Below are positions 42,785-51,135 of a stretch of 64,000 bases of DNA, piece by piece (the first letter of the stretch is position 1; the number at the start of each line of letters is the position of its first letter). The stretch is from Cellulophaga lytica DSM 7489 (GTDB taxonomy: Bacteria; Bacteroidota; Bacteroidia; Flavobacteriales; Flavobacteriaceae): assembly GCF_000190595.1 (NCBI RefSeq), contig NC_015167.1, positions 918,501-982,500 of the forward strand. The letters run 5' to 3'. The notes beneath the pieces are model-generated. The model searched no databases, had not been told where the DNA came from, and saw only the letters and a program-made list of their open reading frames with translations. The position numbers and the translations under genes are program-made.

Positions 42785-43942
42785 TTATTCGCCTTTCGCA
42801 AAAATCTCACTCTTTAATTCTGAAATTCGTTTTTCTGCAAACACTACAAAATACTGACTATTAGAGCCTTTATACTCTGATTTCTGCTTTAATTGTGTGT
42901 AGTAATTAAGCTTTAGCTTGGGATCTTTATAATATTTGTCTGCATAAATACAGGCTTGATACAAATACAATACTTTAGTTGGATTTTCAGTATAAGCCAT
43001 ATTATAATATTTTATTGCCGTTTTATAGTCTTTCTTATTTACAGCAATGCGTGCAGCAACCTCATACTCTTTGTCTAGTTTATAAGAATGTGCTTCTATT
43101 GCCCTTTTTATATACACCGTTGCACTATCTAGCTTTTTGTCTTTCATGTACACTTCACTAATCATACGTAAAACTTTTATGTTTTCTAGATCATACTCTA
43201 GTAATAACTTATAATTTTCTATAGACTTTTCATAATTTTCTATACTATTATATGCATAGCCTAATCTGTGATATACTTTTTGATCTTTTTTACCTAGGCT
43301 TAGTAATTTTTCATAACATTTAATAGATAATTTATAACTACCCATATTAAATAACGCTAATGCCTTTACATTTATAAGTACAGGATCGTTCTCAAAAAAA
43401 CTTAGTCCTTTATCTGCATATTTTAATGCAAAATGGTTTTCATGTTCACCTACGTAATGTATACTTAAGCGCTGTAATGCTCGTAAATGAGTACTATCTA
43501 CATCAAGTGTTTTTTTATACCACAGTACACTTTTCTTATCTTCATTTATTGCACTAAAAGATCTTGCTAGGTTATAGCTGTACTCTGGGTTAGTTTTAGA
43601 TATAGCTACAAGTTTAGCAAAAAGGCTATTTGCTTGTTTAAACTTATTGGTTTTTAAATACAGCTTACCTAAGTTAAACCTTGCAACCAATAAACTTGTA
43701 TCTTTTGTTACAACACTATTGTATTGAGCAATAGCTTTGTCATAATTACCAATAGCATTATATGCTTTTGCAATTTGAAGATTTGCACTCGCATTATTTA
43801 TTTTAGCATACTGGTTAATTGCAGCAGTATAATTACCAGTATTATACAAACTGTCTGCAATTTTAAAAGCCGAGGATTGCGCCCCAGCTTTTAAAGTTAA
43901 AAACAGAACAATTAATTGTATTGCATAAAAAAATTTAGTCAT
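42785..43942 (-). CDS. Exported TPR protein
   Basis: A 385-residue protein with a signal peptide (ending LKAGAQ). About ten tetratricopeptide units follow, with repeated xxAYNAIGNYDKAIAQYN and LGYAYNSIENYEKSIENYK phrases. It overlaps the upstream M56-peptidase gene by 8 bases, so the four genes to BlaI form one transcript. It probably scaffolds or senses in the periplasm, and the partner is unknown. Confidence 0.82.
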   Translation of the reverse strand: MTKFFYAIQLIVLFLTLKAGAQSSAFKIADSLYNTGNYTAAINQYAKINNASANLQIAKAYNAIGNYDKAIAQYNSVVTKDTSLLVARFNLGKLYLKTNKFKQANSLFAKLVAISKTNPEYSYNLARSFSAINEDKKSVLWYKKTLDVDSTHLRALQRLSIHYVGEHENHFALKYADKGLSFFENDPVLINVKALALFNMGSYKLSIKCYEKLLSLGKKDQKVYHRLGYAYNSIENYEKSIENYKLLLEYDLENIKVLRMISEVYMKDKKLDSATVYIKRAIEAHSYKLDKEYEVAARIAVNKKDYKTAIKYYNMAYTENPTKVLYLYQACIYADKYYKDPKLKLNYYTQLKQKSEYKGSNSQYFVVFAEKRISELKSEIFAKGE

Positions 43943-45665
43943 TTTTTTTCTGCAGCTTAAATGTAATTGGCAATAAAAAAGGAACTTTTACGGCTTTTCC
44001 TCTTTGCTTACCTGGTGTAACATTTGGTAATTTTTTTATAATATTCAACGCAACTTCTTCTAACCTAGCATCTGGTCCACGCATCTGAATTTTACCAATG
44101 CTACCGTCCTCCATCATAACAAAACGCACAGAAACTCTACCTTGTACTCCTTCTTTTTGTGCAGATTCTGGATAACTAAAATGTTTTCTAATATGTTCAT
44201 TTATTTTATTATTAAAACAAGCTTTTTTATCTGTTGCATCTTCACAACCAGGAAAAACAGGAACTTCATCTATTACAGAAAAAGGAACTTCTTTTGCATC
44301 TTTATACAACCTGTCCTTTTCTTCTTGTTCTTTACGCAGCAATGCTGTTTTTACATCTTTAGTTAGTTTTTCTTTATCAGTCTCTGGCGTTAACCTAAAT
44401 GTAATTGGCAATGAAAAAGGAACTCTTACTGCTTTTCCCCTTTGCTTACCTGGTTTAAAATTTGGTAATAATTTTATAATACGTATTGCTTCTTCTTCTA
44501 GTATTACAGCTGGTCCACGAGTTTGCAACTCACCTATTTTGCCGTCTTCTTGTATAACAAAACGCGAAGAAACTCTACCTTCTATTCCTTTTTCTGCTGC
44601 TTCTTTTGGATATGTAAAGTGTTTTCTTATGTGTTTAGTCATTTGCTCATTAAAACAAGCTCTTTTATCTGTAGCATTTTCACAACCAGGAAAAACAGGA
44701 ACTTCATCTATTACAGAAAAAGGAACTTCTTTTACATCTTGTTTAACTGGAGCTTCTTTTACTTCTATAATGTCGTTTTCTTTATCTGTATCTTTTTCTT
44801 GACCTTTAGAGGATGTGTAAAAAAGGATACAAACTATGGTTGGTAACAACAACAAATACTTGCTTGCCCATATTTTTTTAGATTGATTTTTTTGTAACAT
44901 TTTAATTCGTTTTTTAATTAATGATGATGAAAAAAAGTGATTTATAAATGAGATATTTTCTGTTTGAAAAACTTGAGACAACAATAACTCATACTGTTCT
45001 TTTCTATGAGTCTTAGCCACTTTAGCGTCTGCAATAAACTCGTGTACTTCTGATATTCTACTTTGATAAATATATACTAGTGGATTAAACCAAAGGGCAA
45101 TACGCATTACTTCAAAAAACAATAAATCTAACGTATGTTTTTGTTTAATATGTACTAACTCATGCGCAATAATATTAGGGTACTCTTTAGTTTTTATTTC
45201 ATCGCCTAGAAAAATGGTTTTAAAGAACGAGAAAGCACTATTACTTTGCTTTAAAACAACCTCTGTAAAATCTCTATAAACAGTTTTTTCTCCTCTTTTA
45301 CGTAGCTTGTAAAGCTGACGTATTTTAAATAAAAATAAAAAAAGTGCTACTACCACTCCAATACTAAAAAGAATACCATACCAAGGCATTGTTAATTGTT
45401 GTGCTACATTGGTTTCATTTAAAAGAGTTGTATTTGTTTCTAAATCGTAATTAGAAAACATAAATGGTGTGTAAACGGCAACTGCATCTGGCACCTTACT
45501 TTTAAATATATCTAAAGCTACTAATGGCATTAAAAACGATAGCACACACGTACCCAATAAATACAATCTGTTCCATTGAAAAAAGGTTTCTCTTCTTAAA
45601 AACACATCATAAATAATTATAAAAACTAACTGAAAAGCAAGACTTTCTATTACGTACTGTACCAT
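43935..45665 (-). CDS. BlaR1-like M56 metallopeptidase with two TonB-C domains
   Basis: A 576-residue membrane protein. Four N-terminal helices surround the M56 zinc motif HELVH (168-172) in HELVHIKQKHTLDLL, with a fifth helix at about 272-290. The rest is two copies of one TonB-C-like domain (about 305-415 and 450-574), each starting VPFSVIDEVPVFPGCE and containing PGKQRGKAVRVPF or PGKQRGKAVKVPF. The neighbour has a single copy. In BlaR1-type systems the peptidase cleaves the BlaI-type repressor on signal. The duplicated sensor part is unusual. It overlaps the TPR gene. Confidence 0.87.
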   Translation of the reverse strand: MVQYVIESLAFQLVFIIIYDVFLRRETFFQWNRLYLLGTCVLSFLMPLVALDIFKSKVPDAVAVYTPFMFSNYDLETNTTLLNETNVAQQLTMPWYGILFSIGVVVALFLFLFKIRQLYKLRKRGEKTVYRDFTEVVLKQSNSAFSFFKTIFLGDEIKTKEYPNIIAHELVHIKQKHTLDLLFFEVMRIALWFNPLVYIYQSRISEVHEFIADAKVAKTHRKEQYELLLSQVFQTENISFINHFFSSSLIKKRIKMLQKNQSKKIWASKYLLLLPTIVCILFYTSSKGQEKDTDKENDIIEVKEAPVKQDVKEVPFSVIDEVPVFPGCENATDKRACFNEQMTKHIRKHFTYPKEAAEKGIEGRVSSRFVIQEDGKIGELQTRGPAVILEEEAIRIIKLLPNFKPGKQRGKAVRVPFSLPITFRLTPETDKEKLTKDVKTALLRKEQEEKDRLYKDAKEVPFSVIDEVPVFPGCEDATDKKACFNNKINEHIRKHFSYPESAQKEGVQGRVSVRFVMMEDGSIGKIQMRGPDARLEEVALNIIKKLPNVTPGKQRGKAVKVPFLLPITFKLQKKND

Positions 45666-45682
45666 CGTTTTATATATTTTTA

Positions 45683-47059
45683 TTACTGTAATCTAAATGT
45701 AATTGGTAATGAAAAAGGAACTTTAACTGGTTTACCATCTTTCATCCCAGGATTCATTTTAGGTAATCTACTAATTATACGAGCAGCTTCTTTTTCTAAA
45801 GATTCATCTGGACCACGCATTTGTAAGTTCTTTACAGAGCCATCTTCTTCAATTATAAACCTCATAGATACAACACCTTGTATTTCTTTTTCATGAGCTT
45901 CTACTGGATAAGCAAAATGCCTTCTTATGTGTTTGCTCATTTGCTTATTAAAACTTTCAAAAGTGCTTACTCCTTCTTCACTACCAGGAAAACTTGGAAG
46001 AATTTCCAATTCAGAAAAAGCTACTAATTCACCATTAACCTTATTAAAAACTTCGGTATTTTTTATTTCTCGATTAAGTGCTAATTCTTTGAGTTCTGAA
46101 TCTGATGTAGTTTCAAATGAACTTGGCATTTTTAGAGCCGTAATAACAACTTCACTTAACGCAGCTGTTGTATTTACTTCGCTTTTTGCCTCTACCGCAT
46201 CTATTTTAGCATTGTTCTCTGTTTCACAAGAGGTATAAAATAACATACCTGCAACTAATGGCACCAATGCTAAATATTTTAGCTTTAAAACTTTACCAGA
46301 TTTTGATTTTTGTAACATAACTATTCGTTTTTTAATTAATGATGATTTATAAAAATGGTTGATGAATGAGATATTTTTTGTCTCAAAAATTTGAGATAAT
46401 AATAACTCGTATTGTTCTTTTTTACTCGTTTTTTTAACTTTAGAGTCTGCTATAAACTCATGTACTTCTGCTATTCTGTTTTGATAAATATATACTAGTG
46501 GATTGAACCAAAGGGCAATGCGCATTACCTCAAAAAACAATAAATCTAAAGTGTGTTTTTGCTTAACATGTACTAACTCGTGCTCTAAAATGCCTTCTTC
46601 GTTTTCTTTTGTAACCGCATCGCCTATAAAAACAGTGTTGTAAAATGAAAATGCATTATTACTTTTTGGGATTGTTACTTTTATATAGTCTGAAAATTTT
46701 TGCTTTTCTCCCGCTTGCTTCAATTTTATAATCTGATAAATTTTATAAACAAACAATGCAAATGATATTACTACGCCAATTACAAATACCACTTTAAGCC
46801 ACGGAAAACTGCTCTCTGCTGCAGCTTGTGGTGAATTTGCTGTTAATACAATTTCATCTAAAACAATGGCTGCATATTGCTGTGATACTACAGTTTTAAA
46901 GACTGGCAACTTTACAAAAGGTAAAAATAAAGACACTAAAAACGTACCTATTAAATACACCCGGTTGCTTTGAAAAAAAGTCTCCTTTTTTAAAAACAAA
47001 TCATAAATTGCCAAAAACAACAACTGAAATGTTACTACTAAAACTATATACTGTATCAT
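45683..47059 (-). CDS. BlaR1-like M56 metallopeptidase with one TonB-C domain
   Basis: A 458-residue membrane protein. It has the M56 motif HELVH at 160-164 (GILEHELVHVKQKHTLD), four N-terminal helices, a fifth near 270 with an adjacent Cys, and one TonB-C-like domain (FPGSEEGVSTFESFNK to MRFIIEEDGS to PVKVPFSLPITF). It is 2 bp from the BlaI gene and 17 bp from the second M56 gene. I infer it responds to an envelope signal and inactivates BlaI by cleavage; beta-lactam is one possible signal, not shown. Confidence 0.88.
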   Translation of the reverse strand: MIQYIVLVVTFQLLFLAIYDLFLKKETFFQSNRVYLIGTFLVSLFLPFVKLPVFKTVVSQQYAAIVLDEIVLTANSPQAAAESSFPWLKVVFVIGVVISFALFVYKIYQIIKLKQAGEKQKFSDYIKVTIPKSNNAFSFYNTVFIGDAVTKENEEGILEHELVHVKQKHTLDLLFFEVMRIALWFNPLVYIYQNRIAEVHEFIADSKVKKTSKKEQYELLLSQIFETKNISFINHFYKSSLIKKRIVMLQKSKSGKVLKLKYLALVPLVAGMLFYTSCETENNAKIDAVEAKSEVNTTAALSEVVITALKMPSSFETTSDSELKELALNREIKNTEVFNKVNGELVAFSELEILPSFPGSEEGVSTFESFNKQMSKHIRRHFAYPVEAHEKEIQGVVSMRFIIEEDGSVKNLQMRGPDESLEKEAARIISRLPKMNPGMKDGKPVKVPFSLPITFRLQ

Positions 47060-47061
47060 AA

Positions 47062-47430
47062 CTATTCTTTTTTATCGTCCTCTTTAATATCTTCTAAAAT
47101 AGATTCCAATTCAGATAAACTCATATCGTTCTTTTTCATAAAAAAAGAAACCATACTTTTAAATGAACCTTGAAAATATCCTTCCATTAATTTATTTATA
47201 GACTGATTGCTATAATCTGCTTTTTTTATCAACGGAAAATACAGATATCCTCTTCCTAATTTTTCGTGGCCAACAAAGCCTTTATTTTCTAAAATACGTA
47301 CAATAGTAGATACTGTATTATAGGCTGGTTTTGGTGTTGGCAATTTTTCTATAACAGCTGCTACAGTTGTTTTTTCTAACTCCCATAGCACTTGCATAAT
47401 TTCTTCCTCTGCCTTTGTTAATTGCTTCAT
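47062..47430 (-). CDS. blaI: BlaI/MecI/CopY-family transcriptional repressor
   Basis: A 122-residue winged-helix protein. It starts with QLTKAEEEIMQVLWELEKTT, has TPKPAYNTVSTIVRILENKGFV (recognition helix region), and the C-terminal helical dimerisation part with a ILEDIKEDDKKE tail. It is the first gene of the M56/TPR transcript and should repress its own promoter until the M56 protein cleaves it. A 14-bp palindrome lies upstream at 47520. Confidence 0.92.
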   Translation of the reverse strand: MKQLTKAEEEIMQVLWELEKTTVAAVIEKLPTPKPAYNTVSTIVRILENKGFVGHEKLGRGYLYFPLIKKADYSNQSINKLMEGYFQGSFKSMVSFFMKKNDMSLSELESILEDIKEDDKKE

Positions 47431-47519
47431 TCTCTTTTATTTTATATATATTCTAGAATATTTTGAATATTAAATTAGTACTATTTATCTTATATTCTTT
47501 CGCTAATATAACTAATATT

Positions 47520-47533
47520 TTAGTTTAAACTAA
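47520..47533. promoter_or_regulatory. Candidate operator in the blaI/DUF456 divergent region
   Basis: TTAGTTTAAACTAA is a perfect 14-bp palindrome in the 165-bp gap. It differs from the Staphylococcus BlaI box (TACA/TGTA halves), so I assign it to BlaI only by position. Confidence 0.4.
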
Positions 47534-47595
47534 TTTTTTAGGTAAAAAATTTGTAACAAATTGTTGTTATCTTCGTCAAACAAGTAAACTATTGT

Positions 47596-48114
47596 ATGGA
47601 TATAGCGCTTTTAATAATTGGTTTTGTTCTAATACTAACTGGTATTATAGGGAGTTTTTTACCAGTATTACCTGGGCCTCCAATTAGTTGGTTGGGTCTA
47701 TTAGTACTTTATTTAACCAAAGCTATACCTAACGATTGGGTTTTTCTTGGTATAACTTTAGCCGTAGCTCTAATAGTTTTTGCATTAGATTATATTATTC
47801 CTGCAATTGGAACTAAAAAATTTGGAGGCACAAAAGCTGGTATGATAGGTACAACTATTGGCCTATTAGTAGCTGTATTTTTTCCTGTTCTTGGAGTATT
47901 TGGAATTGTAGTTTGGCCTTTTGTTGGTGCTTTAGTAGGTGAGCTTTTAAATAAAGCCGACCAAAAAACAGCTTTAAAAGCTGCTTTTGGTTCCTTTATT
48001 GGTTTTTTAACAGGTACTTTTTTAAAATTTATTGTTGCTATAGTATACCTTGGTTTATTTGTATCTAAAGTATGGGAATATAGTGAAGCGTTGTTTCCGT
48101 TTTTTTATAATTAA
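47596..48114 (+). CDS. DUF456 family membrane protein
   Basis: A 172-residue protein with about five membrane helices. The family hallmarks are GSFLPVLPGPPISWLGLLV and LDYIIPAIGTKKFGGTKAGMIGTTIGL. Function is unknown. It starts at ATG 47596, 165 bp from the divergent blaI gene, and ends 10 bp before the M28 peptidase, so they may be coexpressed. Confidence 0.85.
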   Translation: MDIALLIIGFVLILTGIIGSFLPVLPGPPISWLGLLVLYLTKAIPNDWVFLGITLAVALIVFALDYIIPAIGTKKFGGTKAGMIGTTIGLLVAVFFPVLGVFGIVVWPFVGALVGELLNKADQKTALKAAFGSFIGFLTGTFLKFIVAIVYLGLFVSKVWEYSEALFPFFYN

Positions 48115-48124
48115 AACCACAAGT

Positions 48125-49060
48125 ATGAAAAAAATACTATCAGCCATTCTACTACTTTCCTTTTTAATTTCTTGTGGACAAAAAAAGGTTAGCACCCAAA
48201 CTGCAACTAATATAGATACGGTACGTATTAAAAATGACTTGCTAAAAATTACAAAAACACAAAATAGCCGGAATTATAAAAATATAGAAACTCTTAACTC
48301 AATTGCTAGCTACATTAAAGTGGAACTTGCTAAGGTGTGCGACACTACTACTTACCAAGAATATAAGGTTGAGAATGAAACTTATAAAAATGTCCTTGGC
48401 TCTATTGGCACAGAATATAAAGAACGGTTAATTATTGGTGCCCACTATGATGTATACGGCGATCAAGAAGGTGCAGATGATAATGCAAGTGGCGTTGCAG
48501 GATTATTAGAATTAGCACGTTTATTAGCCAAAGAGAAACTTGATTATAGAATAGATTTTGTTGCCTATACTTTAGAAGAACCTCCTTTTTTTAGAACTGA
48601 GAAAATGGGAAGTTATGTGCATGCAAATTACTTAAAGGAAAACAACATAACCGTAAAAGGTATGATTTGCTTAGAAATGATTGGTTATTATAAGGACGAA
48701 CCCAATACACAAACCTACCCAATTAAAGAGATGAGCACCATTTATGGCAATCGTGCTAATTTTATAACTGTTGTTCAAAATGAAAAAAGCGGCAATTTTG
48801 GTGCTGAAATTGAAAACTTAATGAAGAAACAGAAACTTATACCTACTGTATCTTTTAAAGGCTCTTCTCTTGTTACTGGCGTGGATTTTTCAGATCATTT
48901 AAACTACTGGAATTTAAATTACCCAGCAGTTATGATCACCAATACCTCTTTTTACCGCAACAAGAATTATCACACAAATAAGGACTCTCTTGAAACATTA
49001 AACATAAACAAGATGAGTGCGGTTATTCAGCAACTCTACTTTACTATTAAGGAACTCTAA
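48125..49060 (+). CDS. M28 peptidase lipoprotein
   Basis: I took ATG 48125 over upstream in-frame starts because it gives a good lipoprotein signal: MKKILSAILLLSFLISCGQ, with Cys17. The 311-residue protein has the M28 zinc set: AHYDVYG (His), ADDNASG (Asp bridging both), EEPPFF (catalytic Glu/metal Glu), LEMIGYY, and FSDHLNYW (last metal His). It is probably an outer-membrane or periplasmic aminopeptidase. It converges with the nitroreductase gene (3-bp gap). Confidence 0.85.
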   Translation: MKKILSAILLLSFLISCGQKKVSTQTATNIDTVRIKNDLLKITKTQNSRNYKNIETLNSIASYIKVELAKVCDTTTYQEYKVENETYKNVLGSIGTEYKERLIIGAHYDVYGDQEGADDNASGVAGLLELARLLAKEKLDYRIDFVAYTLEEPPFFRTEKMGSYVHANYLKENNITVKGMICLEMIGYYKDEPNTQTYPIKEMSTIYGNRANFITVVQNEKSGNFGAEIENLMKKQKLIPTVSFKGSSLVTGVDFSDHLNYWNLNYPAVMITNTSFYRNKNYHTNKDSLETLNINKMSAVIQQLYFTIKEL

Positions 49061-49063
49061 TAG

Positions 49064-49615
49064 TTAAAGCCAAGTTGTTTTATCTTCAACAGCACCTCTA
49101 GTTGCTTCCGGAAGTTCATCATCTGTGTACCCCATATAAAAGAAACCCAAACAAACTTCTCCTTCTTCCATTGCAAAAAAATCGCCCATATGTTTTATTA
49201 AGCCAGGAGAACTCCAATAACTACCTATACCTAAATCTGTGCACATAAGCCACATATTTTGTACTGCCATTGCCGTTGCCGCAACTTCTTCCCATTCTGG
49301 CACAGACTCATTAGGGTCTCTCTGCATACAAATAGCTATTATTGCTCCTGCCTTTTGCGGATTGTTTATTAGTTTTTCTACCTTAAATTTCTTTGGATTT
49401 GGGTCGTTTTCCATATATTTTAAAGACAAAAACATTCCTAGTTTTGCTCTAGTTTCTCCTTGTATTACTTTAAAACGCCAAGGTTCAGTTTTTTTGTGAG
49501 ATGGTGCCCAATTACCTGCCTCCAAAACCTTTTCAATTAATTCTTTAGCTATTGGTTTGCTATTGTATTGCGCAGGAAACACAGATCTCCTCTTCTTTAT
49601 TATATCAAAAATCAT
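49064..49615 (-). CDS. Nitroreductase-family FMN protein
   Basis: A 183-residue FMN protein. It has the start IIKKRRSVFPAQYNSKPI, the FMN-contacting GNWAPSHKKTEPWRFKVI, and GIGSYWSSPGLI. It is short for oxygen-insensitive nitroreductases, resembling YdjA-type members. Substrate unknown. It is separated by 35 bp from a small membrane protein and probably shares its promoter. Confidence 0.88.
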   Translation of the reverse strand: MIFDIIKKRRSVFPAQYNSKPIAKELIEKVLEAGNWAPSHKKTEPWRFKVIQGETRAKLGMFLSLKYMENDPNPKKFKVEKLINNPQKAGAIIAICMQRDPNESVPEWEEVAATAMAVQNMWLMCTDLGIGSYWSSPGLIKHMGDFFAMEEGEVCLGFFYMGYTDDELPEATRGAVEDKTTWL

Positions 49616-49650
49616 AATTCAATTTTAATCAAAATTTACATAAAACTTAA

Positions 49651-50127
49651 CTACCCTCTAGTTTTACCTATTCTGTAGGCAGAATAAGATAGTATTAGTA
49701 AAAATAAAACTTTAATTACAAAGAGTACATTAGTAAAGGCTGATAATATTTTAGTTACAGGAGAAATTTCTTTATCGCCTCCACTTTCTTGAAAGCCTAT
49801 GGTTGATTGTAAAAAAGAATCAACAACATAAATAATTTTACTTAACAGCAATATTAACCCCAAACAAAATAACAGAACTAAAATGCCTACAAATACATTT
49901 TTGAATTTCCCTCTTATCATTCTAAAAAAATAAATAACAAAGAAAATAAGAGCTCCTAAAAACCAAAAGAAAGGAGTATTTGAAAAAACAAAATAGGTAT
50001 CGTGAATATTTATATCTATTGTTTCATCAGCTTTAAATCCATCAATTCCAAATATCAATACTAAGGTTAAAAATGATGTTAATACAGCACCTAAAAACCA
50101 TAAAAATTCTTTTTTTGAAAAAGTCAT
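49651..50127 (-). CDS. Small membrane protein with a cytochrome-oxidase-like HDTYF motif
   Basis: A 158-residue protein with four predicted membrane helices (about 10-28, 50-69, 78-100, 131-150). Just before helix 2 it has NIHDTYFVFSN, which resembles the HDTYFVVAHFH of heme-copper oxidase subunit I but without the metal-binding His of the second half. I recognise no known family. It lies 35 bp upstream of the nitroreductase gene on the minus strand. Confidence 0.6.
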   Translation of the reverse strand: MTFSKKEFLWFLGAVLTSFLTLVLIFGIDGFKADETIDINIHDTYFVFSNTPFFWFLGALIFFVIYFFRMIRGKFKNVFVGILVLLFCLGLILLLSKIIYVVDSFLQSTIGFQESGGDKEISPVTKILSAFTNVLFVIKVLFLLILSYSAYRIGKTRG

Positions 50128-50163
50128 AAAATATTTGTGAGTTATTACTTACTTCAAATATAT

Positions 50164-51057
50164 CTATTTTTCATCACCCAACAACAACTGCATACAATGT
50201 TTTAAAACCGGGTTTCTATTGTCTTCTTTCCAAATAACAGACAATACGGCTCGCTGCGGTATTTTTTTTAGTTCTATAAATTTTACATTCATATTAAAAC
50301 CTTGTTGCAAAGATGTAGGTACAATGGCAACTCCCAAATTGTTTTCTACCAATGTAAAAATAGTTTGCGCATGTACAGACTTATGAGAAACCTTTGGTGT
50401 AAAACCAGCATCTTCACAAATACTCATTACCGTATCATAATACAGCGGACTGTAATCTTGTGAAAACAGAATAAAATTTTCTCCTTTAAACTGTTCCATT
50501 CCATTAAATTTAGTTTCTGTTATTTTATGGTTTGCTGGTACAACCACAGAAAATGTATCATTAAATACTGGTTTAATACACAAACCCTTTGGTACCCTAA
50601 CCATACGCACAAAACCAATATCTAAACCATCTTTTAAAACAGCATTTAACTGTGCATTGTTAGAGAGTTCTTCTAAACTTGTATTAATTTCTGGGAAAGC
50701 ATCTTTCAGCTTTAATAACAAATCCGGAATTACGGTTTGCATTGCAGAACCCAAAAAACCTATGTTAAGCTCACCAAACTTACCCTGACTTACCAATTTT
50801 ATATGTCGTTTTGTTAACTCTAAATGGTTTAAAATAAACTCTATTTCATCTTTTAAGTATACTCCAGCAGCTGTTAAGGAAACCTTTTTTTTATTTCTAA
50901 TAAAAAGCTGTGTCTCTAAAATTTCTTCCATTTGCTTTATTTGTCTACTTAAACCTGGTTGCGATATAAACAAACGTTCTGCTGCTTTTCTAAAGTGTAA
51001 TTCTTCTGCTACAGCTAAAAAATAATTAAAATGGCGTAACTCTATTTGATAACTCAT
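50164..51057 (-). CDS. LysR-family regulator, probable regulator of hut
   Basis: A 297-residue regulator. The winged helix-turn-helix is in ELRHFNYFLAVAEELHFRKAAERLFISQPGLSRQIKQME; the effector domain follows (GELNIGFLGSAMQTVIPDLL). It is divergent from hutH across only 78 bp, which contains nested inverted repeats, so I infer it controls hut and itself in response to urocanate or a related effector. Proof is lacking. Confidence 0.9.
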   Translation of the reverse strand: MSYQIELRHFNYFLAVAEELHFRKAAERLFISQPGLSRQIKQMEEILETQLFIRNKKKVSLTAAGVYLKDEIEFILNHLELTKRHIKLVSQGKFGELNIGFLGSAMQTVIPDLLLKLKDAFPEINTSLEELSNNAQLNAVLKDGLDIGFVRMVRVPKGLCIKPVFNDTFSVVVPANHKITETKFNGMEQFKGENFILFSQDYSPLYYDTVMSICEDAGFTPKVSHKSVHAQTIFTLVENNLGVAIVPTSLQQGFNMNVKFIELKKIPQRAVLSVIWKEDNRNPVLKHCMQLLLGDEK

Positions 51058-51064
51058 AGTTATT

Positions 51065-51113
51065 AATTATTGATAAATATGATATTGGTAATCATCAAAC
51101 ATAATCAATAATT
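51065..51113. promoter_or_regulatory. Nested inverted repeats between lysR and hutH
   Basis: AATTATTGAT (51065-51074) and ATCAATAATT (51104-51113) are a perfect 10-base inverted repeat. Inside lies ATGAT (51079-51083) and ATCAT (51091-51095). This is the form of a LysR box with an outer activation site, placed between two divergent starts. Confidence 0.55.
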
Positions 51114-51135
51114 TTATAGTATTAAAATATATGCT

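Noticed and set aside
44142-44846. Three plus-strand open frames with repeated Cys/Phe-rich sequence
   Set aside because: They are antisense to the duplicated TonB-C domains, and their similarity to one another simply reflects the duplication.
47581-47596. Riboswitch before the DUF456 gene
   Set aside because: The gap to blaI is only 165 bp, AT-rich and without a conserved fold; the palindrome fits an operator better.
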